Source of the DNA: Micromonospora citrea
GTDB taxonomy: Bacteria > Actinomycetota > Actinomycetes > Mycobacteriales > Micromonosporaceae
Assembly (NCBI RefSeq): GCF_900090315.1
Contig: NZ_FMHZ01000002.1
Coordinates: forward strand, 4,868,501 to 4,932,500
Reading direction: 5' to 3'
Length of the DNA: 64,000 bases
The notes under the pieces are model-generated. The model did not search any database and had not been told where the DNA came from. It saw only the letters and a list, made by a program, of their open reading frames with translations. This document shows, in pieces, positions 25,988-35,207 of this stretch. A program made the position numbers and the translations under genes. Within the stretch, counting starts at the first letter, position 1; every line of letters starts with the position of its first letter.

Positions 25988-26308
25988 TCAGCGGCGGGGC
26001 AGGTCCTCGCGGGGGGTCCAGTTCCGGCGGATGATCACCACGCGTTCCTCGGCCCGGGCCAGGTCCTCGTCGGTGGGTCGGGCAGCGTCGCGGGCCCGCA
26101 TCGCGGCGGTCACGCTGACCTGGGAGGAGCCGGAGCCGACCAGGCCGCGCAGGCCGCGATCGCCCTCGTCGCCCGGGCCGCCCCGGCGGGCGCGCGGTGG
26201 GTCGCCGCCGTCGTGCACCCCCGTGGTCGACGCCTGCGGCGCCTCGGTCGGGCCCGCGTCGCCGCCCGAGTGCCGCTGCCGGCGTCGCCGTCGCTCCACG
26301 TCCCCCAT
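25988..26308 (-). CDS. Small charged conserved hypothetical protein
   Basis: 106 residues from ATG at 26308. An Arg-rich N-terminus (VERRRRRQRHSGGD) and a disordered centre precede a more regular C-terminus (DEDLARAEERVVIIRRNWTP, then REDLPRR). The C-terminal segment looks like the conserved part of a short family. It is divergent from the membrane protein at 26447. No function is recognised. Confidence 0.5.
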   Translation of the reverse strand: MGDVERRRRRQRHSGGDAGPTEAPQASTTGVHDGGDPPRARRGGPGDEGDRGLRGLVGSGSSQVSVTAAMRARDAARPTDEDLARAEERVVIIRRNWTPREDLPRR

Positions 26309-26446
26309 CAGCCGACCGTACCGCCCGCGACGCGCCGCCGCGGGCCCGGCCGACCGGTGCGGGATCGGCGACCGGTTTGCCGGCTGGCTACCCTCGGAAC
26401 CGGACGGTGGCCGATGGTCGCCGTCGGTCCAGGGGGAGGGGACGAG

Positions 26447-26992
26447 ATGGCCGACCAGACACAGCCGTGGGCCGAGCGCACCGTCGAGGTGCCGCCGCAG
26501 CCCGGTGTCGGGGTGCCGCCGCAGCGGGACGCGTACCGGCGGGGGGTTGCCTCGGTGGGGCAGCCCCGGACTCCGCGCACCGAACCGTTCCCCGTCGTCG
26601 AGCAGGAGCCGACCGGCACGGGCTGGCCCGGCGCGCAGGCGCCCCGGCGGCCGCTGAGCTGGCACGTCGCGCAGCTTCGGCGCGGCGGCGAGTGGAGCGC
26701 GGCGGGGGCGCTCTTCGCGTTCGTCTGCTGGGGGATCTGGGCGATCTCCGGCGGGGGCGACCTGGCCGGGCCGCTGCTGATCTTCGTGCTGAGCCTGCTG
26801 GTGGCGGCCGGCCTGTTCGCGCTGGCCCGGCTGCTCGGCCGGCTGGTGCTGGAGCGGCAGTTGGGTCGGGTGCGGCGCAGCGCGCGCGGGGCGCACCTGG
26901 TCACCGCCGTCTTCCTGGCCGGCCTCGGGATCGCCTACCTCCAGCAGACCGAGTGGGTCGTGTCCGCCTGGAACTGGATCAGCGGCAACTGA
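26447..26992 (+). CDS. Hypothetical membrane protein
   Basis: 181 residues. About 75 residues of Pro-rich cytoplasmic sequence (VPPQPGVGVPPQRDAYRRG) are followed by three hydrophobic segments: AAGALFAFVCWGIWAISGG, GPLLIFVLSLLVAAGLFALA, and LVTAVFLAGLGIAYLQQ. The ATG at 26447 follows AGGGGGAGGGGACGAG. No family recognised. Confidence 0.65.
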   Translation: MADQTQPWAERTVEVPPQPGVGVPPQRDAYRRGVASVGQPRTPRTEPFPVVEQEPTGTGWPGAQAPRRPLSWHVAQLRRGGEWSAAGALFAFVCWGIWAISGGGDLAGPLLIFVLSLLVAAGLFALARLLGRLVLERQLGRVRRSARGAHLVTAVFLAGLGIAYLQQTEWVVSAWNWISGN

Positions 26993-27143
26993 CCGTACGC
27001 CCGGGCGGGTCGGCGTGCCGCCGCCCGCCCGCGCGTCCGGTCGCGGGGTGCCGCGACCCGGTCGTTCTCCACTCCACCAGGTCGGCGGCTGCTTACCCGG
27101 CCGGCCGCGGTTCATCCGCGTCCCGGCTGGGCTGACCCGCCGG

Positions 27144-27410
27144 TCAGTGCTTGCCGCCGTGGCCCTCCGCGTCCGCCTTCGGGGAGGCGACCCGGGCGGC
27201 CGGGTCCTCGACGCCGGGCTCGCCGCCGTCGGGCGCGACCATCCCGTCGTAGTTGTAGACCGTGCCGTTCTCGCCGTGCCGCTGCGTCGTGCGGATGTAG
27301 CGGTGCATCATGCCGTCGATCTCGACCTCCACGAGGGCGTCGCCGCCCGCGTCGATGGTGCTGCCGTCTCGAGGGCCGCCGACCAGGTGTGCCTTCGTGT
27401 TCGTGTCCAT
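27144..27410 (-). CDS. Small soluble hypothetical protein
   Basis: 88 residues. The segment HLVGGPRDGSTIDAGGDALV and then EVEIDGMMHRYIRTTQRHG, VYNYDG resembles short actinomycete and phage proteins of unknown function that share the GGPxDG and YxY motifs. The C-terminus is Gly/Ala/Asp rich. ATG at 27410; no partner genes. Confidence 0.55.
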   Translation of the reverse strand: MDTNTKAHLVGGPRDGSTIDAGGDALVEVEIDGMMHRYIRTTQRHGENGTVYNYDGMVAPDGGEPGVEDPAARVASPKADAEGHGGKH

Positions 27411-27515
27411 GGGGCAGCGGTACCCGGGGCGACCCGGCGCAAAACGGGCGGTCGCCCGCGAGCGGGTCACCATCCCCTGCGCGGCGGTATGACCGACGCG
27501 GGATGAGCGACGACA

Positions 27516-28400
<885 letters not shown>

Positions 28401-28419
28401 GCCCGGGCGACGGCACGCG

Positions 28420-28450
28420 GGGACCCGACCGGCCCGCCCGGTCGGGTCCC
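28420..28450. terminator. Hairpin terminator after protease gene
   Basis: Perfect 13-bp stem GGGACCCGACCGG (28420-28432) and complement (28438-28450) with a 5-nt loop, 20 bp past the stop. Directly after it are three imperfect copies of a GCGCGTGTCCG motif (about 28452-28493). Confidence 0.8.
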
Positions 28451-28914
28451 TGCGCGTGTCCGCCCTGCGCGTGTCCGTCCCGCGCGTGTCCGTACCGCCC
28501 GCGTTCGTCCCGTGGTGGGTTCCGGGGCGGCCGACTACCGGACGTGATCCGCCCTGCTCGACCGCGCGGCGCGGGCCGGCGCGCGCGACCCCGTGCCGGT
28601 TCGCCCCGTCCGGCGACGGCCGGCGCGGGGTCTCCGGGCCGGCCCGCGCGTACGCGAAGGATCGCCTGGTCGCCGGCCGTTTCCCCGGACGATCGGCCGG
28701 CCCTGGTCCGGCGGCGGCCGACCGAACTCCAGTAAGCGATCGCCATCGATGTAGCAGAAAGTTGCATATTCCCTACGGTCGATCAGCCCTCTAGTGTCCA
28801 TGACCGACGGCTGGCCATCGACCAACGCCGATAACTATCGGTGTGCGTCGGGCCGGCTCGGCTCTGCCTGCGGCTGCGAGCGGACAGCCGCGCGGGCTCG
28901 GGACAGGAGGCGTG
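28451..28914. promoter_or_regulatory. Upstream region of encapsulin cluster
   Basis: 464 bp without a gene. The first part is very GC-rich. From about 28736 it becomes A/T-richer (AGAAAGTTGCATATTCC near 28756) and is the likely promoter zone. A perfect palindrome lies at 28828-28841. The end holds AGGAGG at 28905, the ribosome site of the first cluster gene. I could not pair convincing -35 and -10 boxes. Confidence 0.5.
28828..28841. promoter_or_regulatory. Palindromic candidate operator
   Basis: CCGATAACTATCGG is a 6+2+6 perfect inverted repeat 73 bp upstream of the first biosynthetic gene, in an A/T-rich patch. The size fits a dimeric TetR, MarR or GntR-type repressor. No regulator gene is in the cluster. 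Confidence 0.45.
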
Positions 28915-31900
28915 ATGAGGTCGGGCGACAGCGGTTCCGCGGCACCGGTTCCCGTCTCGGACACCTCGACGTACCGGTACACCGCCACCCGCCCGGCGGC
29001 CACCGGGCCGCACCCCGCGCCGGACCGGGCGGCCACGGCGGCCCTGGCCGCCGCGGAACTGCTCGACCGGCTGGGCCGCCAGGCGCCGGTGCGGGTCCGG
29101 ACCGGCACTGCCGCGCTCGACCTGCCGGCCTGGCCGGCCCAGGTGCACCGGATGCCCGGCGAGCGGGCCCGCGCCACGGTCCGCGCGTGCGCCGCCGCAC
29201 CCGATCACGACGGCGCCGACCACGTCCTCGTGCTGCTCGACGGCGGAGCGCCGGCGCCCGGCGCCGCCACCCCACCCGTGCTGCTCACCGCCGACGTCAC
29301 CGACGAGGCCGTCGCGGTCGTGCTGCACTGCGCCGCCGACGATCCCTGGTCGGCCGGCGGCGCCGCCGTGGCGGAGATGTTCGCCGAACTGCTCGCCGCG
29401 CTCCTCGCCGACCCCGCGCTGCCCGCCTCGCGGGCGCCGGCCCTCGGGCCCGCCTCCCGGACGCTGGTCGAGCGCGCCGCCGGCCGCGGCCACGACGACG
29501 GGCCCTTCGAGGCGGTACCCCGCATGATCGAACGCCGCGTCGACCTGCACCCGCACCGCCGGGCCGTGTCGTTCCGGGGCCGCTCGCTCACCTACCGCGA
29601 ACTGGACGACCTGGCCAACGGCGTCGCCGCCGACCTGGCCGCCCGGGGCGTCGGCCGGGGCGACGTGGTGCCCGTCCTCCTCGCCGACGGCCTCGAACTG
29701 CCCGTCGTCGACCTGGCGCTGATGAAGCTCGGCGCGGCCTTCGTACCCGTCGATCCCGGCTGGCCGGCCGACCGGCTGCGCGCGTCGCTGCGGGTGATCC
29801 GGCCCCGGCTCGCCGTGGTCCGGGGCGACGGCCCGCGCCCCGACACCGGGGACGTCCCCTGCCTGCCGGTCGACCTCGACGACGTCGCCCCGACCCGCCG
29901 CCGGCCCGGGGTGCCCGTCGGCCCGGGGGACCTGATCTACGGCATCTTCACCTCCGGCACCACCGGGACCCCCAAGTGCGCGGTGAACCGGCACGACGGG
30001 ATCGCCAACCGGTTCCGGTTCATGACCCGCTACTTCGCCGCGACCGGCGCGGAGGTGGTGCTGCAGAACAGCCGGCACACCTTCGACTCGTCGGTGTGGC
30101 AGATGTTCTGGCCGCTCACCACCGGCGGCCGGGTGGTGGTGCCCGTCGAGGGCGGCTTCCTCGACGTCGAGCGGACGATCCGGACCATCGCCGACGAGGC
30201 CGTCACGATGACCGACTTCGTGCCGAGCGTCCTCGGCGCGCTGGTGTCGGTGCTGGACCGCGACCCGGCAGCCCGCCGCGCCGTCGGCACGCTGCGGCAC
30301 GTCATCGTCGGCGGCGAGGAGATCGACCCGTGGGCGGTGCACCGCCTGGCCGACCTCGTGCCCGGGGTGTCGGCCACCAACGGGTACGGCCCGACCGAGG
30401 CCTCCATCGGCATGGTCTTCCACACCGTCGCCCGCTCCGACGGCGACGTCATCCCCATCGGCCGGCCGATCGACAACTGCTACGCGGCCGTGGTGGACGC
30501 CGAGCTGCGCCCGCTGCCGCCCGGCGCGACCGGCGAGATCGTCATCGGCGGGGTCTGCCTCGGCGAGGGCTACCTCGGCGACCCGGCCCGCACCGCCGAG
30601 GTGTTCGTCCCCAACCCGCTCCCCGGCGTTCCCGGCCCTCGGCTCTACCGGACCGGAGACCTCGGCCGCCTCGCCACCGACGGCCGACTGCACTTCGCCG
30701 GCCGGCGCGACTTCCAGCTCAAGGTCAACGGCGTCCGGATCGAGGCGGGCGAGATCGAGACCGCCGCCACCCGCCTGCCGGGCGTACGGCAGGCGAAGGT
30801 CCTGGTGGCTCGGGAGGGCAGGGCGAGGTCGCTGGCCCTCTTCGTCGCCGCCGAGCCGGGGGTGACCGAGTCGGCGGTGCGGGCGCACCTGCGCCGGCTG
30901 CTGCCCCGGCCCCACGTTCCCCGGCACGTCGTGGTGCGCGACGCGCTGCCGCTGACCGGCAACGGCAAGGTCGACCGGCGGGCGCTGGAGAGCTGGCTCG
31001 ACCGTACGCTCGCCGACCGGGCGCGCGCCGCCGCCGTCCGCGCCGAGGCGCGTACGCTGCCCGACCGGGTGCTGGCCGTGTTCCGGAGCGTCCTCGGCCG
31101 GCCGGACCTCGGCCCCGACACCGACTTCCTCGACGTCGGGGGCGACTCGCTCCAGGCCCTCGACGTGGTGACCGCGCTCGGCGCGGACCACCGCGTCCGG
31201 GTCGGCGTCCAGGATCTCTTCGCCCACCCCACCGCCGCCCGCCTCGCCCGGAGGATCGCCGCGCGGCTGGGCGCGGCCGAATCCGCCGAGACCGAGGCCG
31301 AGCTGGTGGAGCGCGACGCGGCCGTCCCGGCCGACCTGCCGGTGCGGCCCGCGGCTTGGCGCCGCTCGCCGCGCACCGTCCTCGTCACCGGCGCCACCGG
31401 GTTCGTCGGCGCGCGGCTGGTGCACGAGCTGCTCGCCACGACCGACGTGCGGGTGCTCTGCCTCGCCCGGGCCGCCGACGACGCCGGGGCCACCGCCCGC
31501 GTGGTCGGGGCGCTGACCGAGCGGGGGCTGTGGCGCCCCGGCCACACCCCGCGCCTGCGCGGGTACGCCGCCGACCTGGCCCGGCCGTCCCTCGGCCTGG
31601 ACCCGGACGCCTGGGCCCGGCTGGCCCACGACTGCGACCTCGTGCTGCACGCCGGCGCCCTGGTCAACTTCCTGTTCGACTACCGGGCCCACCGCGCCGC
31701 GAACGTCCTCGGCACCGCCGAACTGCTCCGGCTGGCCCTGACCGGCCGGCCGAAGCCGCTGCACCACGTCTCCACCCTCGGCGTCCTCGACACCGAGGCG
31801 GCCCGCCGCCCCGAACCGCTGCCGGAGGGCTGCGACCCGGCCCTCGCCGTCGCGCCGACCAGCGGCTACAGCCGGTCGAAGTGGGTGGCGGAGCGGTACC

Positions 31901-32514
31901 TCGCCGAGGCCCGGCGGCGCGGCGCCACCGTCACCGTGCTGCGCCTCGGCGAGGTGATGCCCGCCGCCGACGACGGCGTGCCCAACCCCCGGGCGCTGAC
32001 CCACCTGCTGCTGGCCGCCTGCCACCGGCTGCGGATGCGCCCCGACGCGCCGGTCCGCTCCGACTGGACGCCGGTGGACTGGGCCGCCCGGCGGATCGTC
32101 GCCACCGTGGTCGACCCCCGACAGTGGGGCGGCACGCTGCACGTCCTGCACCCGGTGAGCGTCGACTTCACCGACCTGCCCCTGGCCGGCGCGGGCGCCC
32201 TGCCCCGGGTGAGCTGCGTGCGTTTCGTGGCGGCGCTGCGCGAGGCGGCGACCGACGGCGACCGGGCCGCCGCCGTGCTGCTCGCGCTCTTCCCGCCCGG
32301 CGCCGGCGCCGACGAGCAGCGGCTGCGGGCGGTCTTCGCGACGCTGCTCACCGACAACCCCCGGCTGTTCCGCCGCGACGGCTGCGCCGAGCTGGAACGG
32401 CGCCGGGGCTTCACCGACCACCGGCTCGGGCCGTCCGTCGACGCCTACCGGGCGTGGCTGGGTGAGTACGAGCGGCAGGACACCGACCGGCTGCTGCCGG
32501 CGGGACCAGGCTGA
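28915..32514 (+). CDS. NRPS-like protein: adenylation, carrier and thioester reductase domains
   Basis: 1199 residues. Residues 1-195 are unusual; VAVVLHCAADDPWSAGGAAV (about 133-152) resembles the active-site region of a condensation domain but lacks HHxxxD. The adenylation domain (about 200-690) has TSGTTGTPK (A3, about 346), TFDSSVWQMF (A4), NGYGPTEAS (A5), YRTGDLGRLATDGRLHFAGR (A7/A8) and NGKVDR (A10). A carrier domain has its phosphopantetheine Ser745 in DVGGDSLQALD. The C-terminal reductase (about 820-1199) has VTGATGFVGARL and Tyr985/Lys989 in YSRSKWVAE. It should activate one acid or amino acid, load it and release it as an aldehyde or alcohol. ATG at 28915 follows AGGAGG. First gene of the encapsulin operon. 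Confidence 0.9.
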   Translation: MRSGDSGSAAPVPVSDTSTYRYTATRPAATGPHPAPDRAATAALAAAELLDRLGRQAPVRVRTGTAALDLPAWPAQVHRMPGERARATVRACAAAPDHDGADHVLVLLDGGAPAPGAATPPVLLTADVTDEAVAVVLHCAADDPWSAGGAAVAEMFAELLAALLADPALPASRAPALGPASRTLVERAAGRGHDDGPFEAVPRMIERRVDLHPHRRAVSFRGRSLTYRELDDLANGVAADLAARGVGRGDVVPVLLADGLELPVVDLALMKLGAAFVPVDPGWPADRLRASLRVIRPRLAVVRGDGPRPDTGDVPCLPVDLDDVAPTRRRPGVPVGPGDLIYGIFTSGTTGTPKCAVNRHDGIANRFRFMTRYFAATGAEVVLQNSRHTFDSSVWQMFWPLTTGGRVVVPVEGGFLDVERTIRTIADEAVTMTDFVPSVLGALVSVLDRDPAARRAVGTLRHVIVGGEEIDPWAVHRLADLVPGVSATNGYGPTEASIGMVFHTVARSDGDVIPIGRPIDNCYAAVVDAELRPLPPGATGEIVIGGVCLGEGYLGDPARTAEVFVPNPLPGVPGPRLYRTGDLGRLATDGRLHFAGRRDFQLKVNGVRIEAGEIETAATRLPGVRQAKVLVAREGRARSLALFVAAEPGVTESAVRAHLRRLLPRPHVPRHVVVRDALPLTGNGKVDRRALESWLDRTLADRARAAAVRAEARTLPDRVLAVFRSVLGRPDLGPDTDFLDVGGDSLQALDVVTALGADHRVRVGVQDLFAHPTAARLARRIAARLGAAESAETEAELVERDAAVPADLPVRPAAWRRSPRTVLVTGATGFVGARLVHELLATTDVRVLCLARAADDAGATARVVGALTERGLWRPGHTPRLRGYAADLARPSLGLDPDAWARLAHDCDLVLHAGALVNFLFDYRAHRAANVLGTAELLRLALTGRPKPLHHVSTLGVLDTEAARRPEPLPEGCDPALAVAPTSGYSRSKWVAERYLAEARRRGATVTVLRLGEVMPAADDGVPNPRALTHLLLAACHRLRMRPDAPVRSDWTPVDWAARRIVATVVDPRQWGGTLHVLHPVSVDFTDLPLAGAGALPRVSCVRFVAALREAATDGDRAAAVLLALFPPGAGADEQRLRAVFATLLTDNPRLFRRDGCAELERRRGFTDHRLGPSVDAYRAWLGEYERQDTDRLLPAGPG

Positions 32515-32558
32515 CCGGCCGCGCACGGCGCGGCGACCGGCACGGATGAGGGAGTGGG

Positions 32559-33542
32559 ATGCGATACCGCAGGATGGGTCGGCTCGGCTGGCAGGTCAGC
32601 GAGGTCGGGTACGGGATGTGGGGCATCGGCGGCGGGCCCGGCGGGTTCACCGGCTGGGACTACGACACCGCGCCGGCCTGCCTCGACGAGGCGGTCGAAC
32701 GGGGCTGCAACTTCTTCGACACCGCCTGGGTCTACGGGCGGGGCGTCAGCGAGCGGCTGCTCGGCGCCCTGGTGCGCCGGCACCCCGACCGCCGGCTCCA
32801 CCTGGCCACCAAGATCCCGCCGAAGAACCGGGAGTGGCCGCCCGGCCCGCAGGACACGCTCGACGACGTCTTCCCGGTCGACCACATCCGCGAGTACACC
32901 CACCGCAGCCTGGAGAACCTGGGCGTGGACCGGATCGACCTGCTCCAGTTCCACGTCTGGGAGGACCGCTGGGCCTCCGACGGCCGCTGGCAGGAGGCCG
33001 TGGCGGACCTCAAGCGCGAGGGCGTGGTCGACGGCGTCGGGATCAGCGTCAACCGGTGGGAGCCGACGAACTGCCACGCCGCCCTCGACACCGGCCTGAT
33101 CGACGTCGTCCAGGTCATCTACAACATCTTCGACCAGGCGCCGGAAGACGAGCTGTTCCCGCGCGCCCAGCGCGACGACATCGGGATCATCGCCCGAGTG
33201 CCGTTCGACGAGGGGACGCTGACCGGCACGCTGACCGCCGACAGCACCTGGCCGGAGGAGGACTGGCGCAGCACGTACTTCGGCCCGGAGAACCTGCCGC
33301 CCAGCGTGGAACGTGCCGAGCGGCTGGCCACGGACGTGCCGCCCGGCATGACCATGCCGGAGCTGGCGCTGCGGTTCATCCTGCACCACCCGGCGGTGAG
33401 CACGGTGATCCCCGGCATGCGCCGGGTCGAGCACGTGCGCGCCAACCTGGCGGTCAGCGACGGCGCGCCGCTGGAGGCCGGGCTGCTGGACCGGCTGCGC
33501 GGCCACCGCTGGGACCGCAAGCCCACCTGGTGGTCCCAGTGA
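32559..33542 (+). CDS. Aldo/keto reductase
   Basis: 327-residue TIM-barrel NADPH oxidoreductase. The catalytic tetrad is visible: Asp and Tyr in NFFDTAWVYGRG, Lys in LATKIPP, and His in IDLLQFHVWED. Cofactor-binding GVGISVNRWEP and STVIPGMRRVEHVRANL near the C-terminus are standard. It lies 44 bp after the NRPS-like reductase gene. The natural reading is that it reduces the aldehyde released by that enzyme, or a later carbonyl. The fit is contextual; the family is broad. ATG at 32559 follows a weak GAGGGAGTGGG. Confidence 0.88.
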   Translation: MRYRRMGRLGWQVSEVGYGMWGIGGGPGGFTGWDYDTAPACLDEAVERGCNFFDTAWVYGRGVSERLLGALVRRHPDRRLHLATKIPPKNREWPPGPQDTLDDVFPVDHIREYTHRSLENLGVDRIDLLQFHVWEDRWASDGRWQEAVADLKREGVVDGVGISVNRWEPTNCHAALDTGLIDVVQVIYNIFDQAPEDELFPRAQRDDIGIIARVPFDEGTLTGTLTADSTWPEEDWRSTYFGPENLPPSVERAERLATDVPPGMTMPELALRFILHHPAVSTVIPGMRRVEHVRANLAVSDGAPLEAGLLDRLRGHRWDRKPTWWSQ

Positions 33543-33603
33543 GGCCCGTCCGCCGCCCCGGCTCCGCGCCGGCCCGGCGGCCCAGGGGGTACGGGGGCCC
33601 GGC

Positions 33604-34341
33604 ATGCCGGTGATCGCCATGTGGGCGCATCCCCGCGCGCTCTCCACCGCGTTCCTGCGCATGATGATCGCCCGCGGCGACGTGACGGTCGTGCACGAGC
33701 CGCTGGTGACCCTCGTCGACGAGGGGCACGTCGACCTGCCCACCGCCGACGGCGGCACCGTCACCGTGACCGAACCGGCCGCCGTCACCGCGCACCTGAC
33801 CGCGCTGGGCCGGGACCGGACGGTCTTCGTCAAGGACACCCTGGAGTACCGGTACCGGCACCTGTTCGACGACCCCGAGGCGATCGCCGACGTCACGCAC
33901 ACGTTCATCGTCCGGGAACCGGCCCGCACGATCAGCTCGCACTACGCGATCAAACCCACGGTGACCTGCCCGGAGATCGGCTTCGAGCACCAGTGGGAGC
34001 TGTTCGACCTGGTCCGCCGGACCGCGCGCCGCCCTCCGGTGGTGATCCGGGCCGAGGACCTGCTGCGTCGGCCCGCCGAGACCGTGGCGGCCTGGTGCGC
34101 CGCGGTCGGGCTGCCGTTCCGCCCCGAGGCGCTGAACTGGGCGCCGGGGGAGCGCGCCGAGTGGCGGCGCACCCGCAAGTGGCACCTCGACGTCGAACGC
34201 ACCTCGGGCTTCTCGCCGGTCGCCAAGTCCTTCGCGGTGACCGTCGGGAACAACGACACCCTGCGCGCGTACCACGACCACCACCAGCCCTTCTACCAGC
34301 GGCTGATCCGGCACGCCATCTGCATCGGGGAGGACTCATGA
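33604..34341 (+). CDS. Sulfotransferase-like P-loop protein
   Basis: 245 residues of the PAPS-dependent sulfotransferase fold. The 5'-phosphosulfate loop is MWAHPRALSTAFLRMMIARG, where the RALSTAF segment replaces the textbook RSGTT. The 3'-phosphate region is TFIVREPARTISSHYAIKP. The C-terminal part (ERTSGFSPVAKSFAVTVGNN) ends near HHQPFYQRL. Close relatives are bacterial sulfotransferase-family proteins of natural-product clusters. In this operon it would sulfate a hydroxyl made by the reductases. It overlaps the shell-protein gene by 4 bp (ATGA), so the two are translationally coupled; it is the prime candidate for encapsulated cargo. Confidence 0.82.
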   Translation: MPVIAMWAHPRALSTAFLRMMIARGDVTVVHEPLVTLVDEGHVDLPTADGGTVTVTEPAAVTAHLTALGRDRTVFVKDTLEYRYRHLFDDPEAIADVTHTFIVREPARTISSHYAIKPTVTCPEIGFEHQWELFDLVRRTARRPPVVIRAEDLLRRPAETVAAWCAAVGLPFRPEALNWAPGERAEWRRTRKWHLDVERTSGFSPVAKSFAVTVGNNDTLRAYHDHHQPFYQRLIRHAICIGEDS

Positions 34342-35195
34342 CCACCACCGTCGCGCCGCCCGCGACCGCGTCGTCGACGCTGTCGCCCGGCGAGCTGTTC
34401 GCCCGCGCGTACGTCGACGACCCCGCCGTCGCCGAGGTGCGCTTCGACTACACCATCACCGACGCGTTCCAGCCGACCAAGGAACGCCCCCGGGTCACCG
34501 TCCGCAACCTGTTCCGCAAGCGGTCGGTCGGGATGGACCCGGTGCGGTTCTGGTGCGAGGGCCGACCCGACGCCGGGGAGGCCGCGGCCGTGCACGAGTC
34601 GGGCCTGCGCCGGGAGGCCGCCTTCCGGTTCGGCACCGCCACCGCCGGCGTGCACCCGATCCGGGCCTGGGTACGCGTCCCCGAGGAGTTGGCCGACGAC
34701 CCGGAGGCGCTGGCCGTCTTCATCGACTACCGGCTGCTGGTCCGCCTGGCCACGGCCGAGAACCAGGCGCTGACCATCGGCGAGGGCGGCCTGCTGCGGC
34801 ACCCGGAGATCGGCCGGCTGCCGTACCGGCACGACTGGCTGAGCGGCCTGCTCGCCGCCTGCGACGAGATCGAGCAGACGGGCGCCACCCCGCACGCGAT
34901 GATCGTCAACCCGAGGGACTACTACACCCACCTGCTCGGGCGGGGCGCGCTGCTGGCCGACCTGACCCGCAACGGCGTGCAGATCAGCCGTACCCGGATG
35001 GTGGCGCCGGGCGAGGCGGTGGTGGGCGACTTCGCGATGGCGGCGCGCCTGCTGGACGCCGGGCGCTCGGCCATCCGCGTCGGGACCCCGCCGCCGGGCA
35101 CCTTCGCGACCGACGGCCCGGCCGTCTGCGCCGAGATCCACGAGGGGCTGGCCGTGCACCTGCCGACCCACTTCTTCCACGTCGTACCGGCCTAG
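34338..35195 (+). CDS. Encapsulin shell protein (HK97 fold, family 3-like)
   Basis: 285 residues. The middle and end have the HK97 capsid/encapsulin pattern. DYRLLVRLATAENQALTIGE (about 133-152) is the spine-helix region of the P domain. HAMIVNPRDYYTHLLGRG gives the typical A-domain N-P-x-D/Y segment. VVGDFAMAARLLDAGRSAIR followed by CAEIHEGLAVHLPTHFFHVV is the C-terminal strand-helix-strand signature shared with phage major capsid proteins. An N-terminal arm (1-60) precedes the E-loop region RKRSVGMDPVRFWCEG. There are no phage genes nearby. It sits between a sulfotransferase and an MFS gene in a biosynthetic operon, the context described for family 3 (natural product) encapsulins. It should self-assemble into a nanocompartment. 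Cargo and size are not predictable here. Confidence 0.85.
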   Translation: MTTTVAPPATASSTLSPGELFARAYVDDPAVAEVRFDYTITDAFQPTKERPRVTVRNLFRKRSVGMDPVRFWCEGRPDAGEAAAVHESGLRREAAFRFGTATAGVHPIRAWVRVPEELADDPEALAVFIDYRLLVRLATAENQALTIGEGGLLRHPEIGRLPYRHDWLSGLLAACDEIEQTGATPHAMIVNPRDYYTHLLGRGALLADLTRNGVQISRTRMVAPGEAVVGDFAMAARLLDAGRSAIRVGTPPPGTFATDGPAVCAEIHEGLAVHLPTHFFHVVPA

Positions 35196-35207
35196 GAGCG
35201 TCGCCGC

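Noticed and set aside
28762..28797. TTGCAT and TAGTGT as a promoter for the encapsulin operon
   Set aside because: The spacing is 24 bp, too long for a sigma70-type promoter.
28783..32526. Minus-strand open frame antisense to the NRPS-like gene
   Set aside because: No domain motifs; composition typical of antisense frames. The plus strand carries all A, T and reductase motifs.
34338..35195. Shell gene as part of a prophage
   Set aside because: There is no terminase, portal, protease or tail gene nearby; neighbours are metabolic genes and an exporter.
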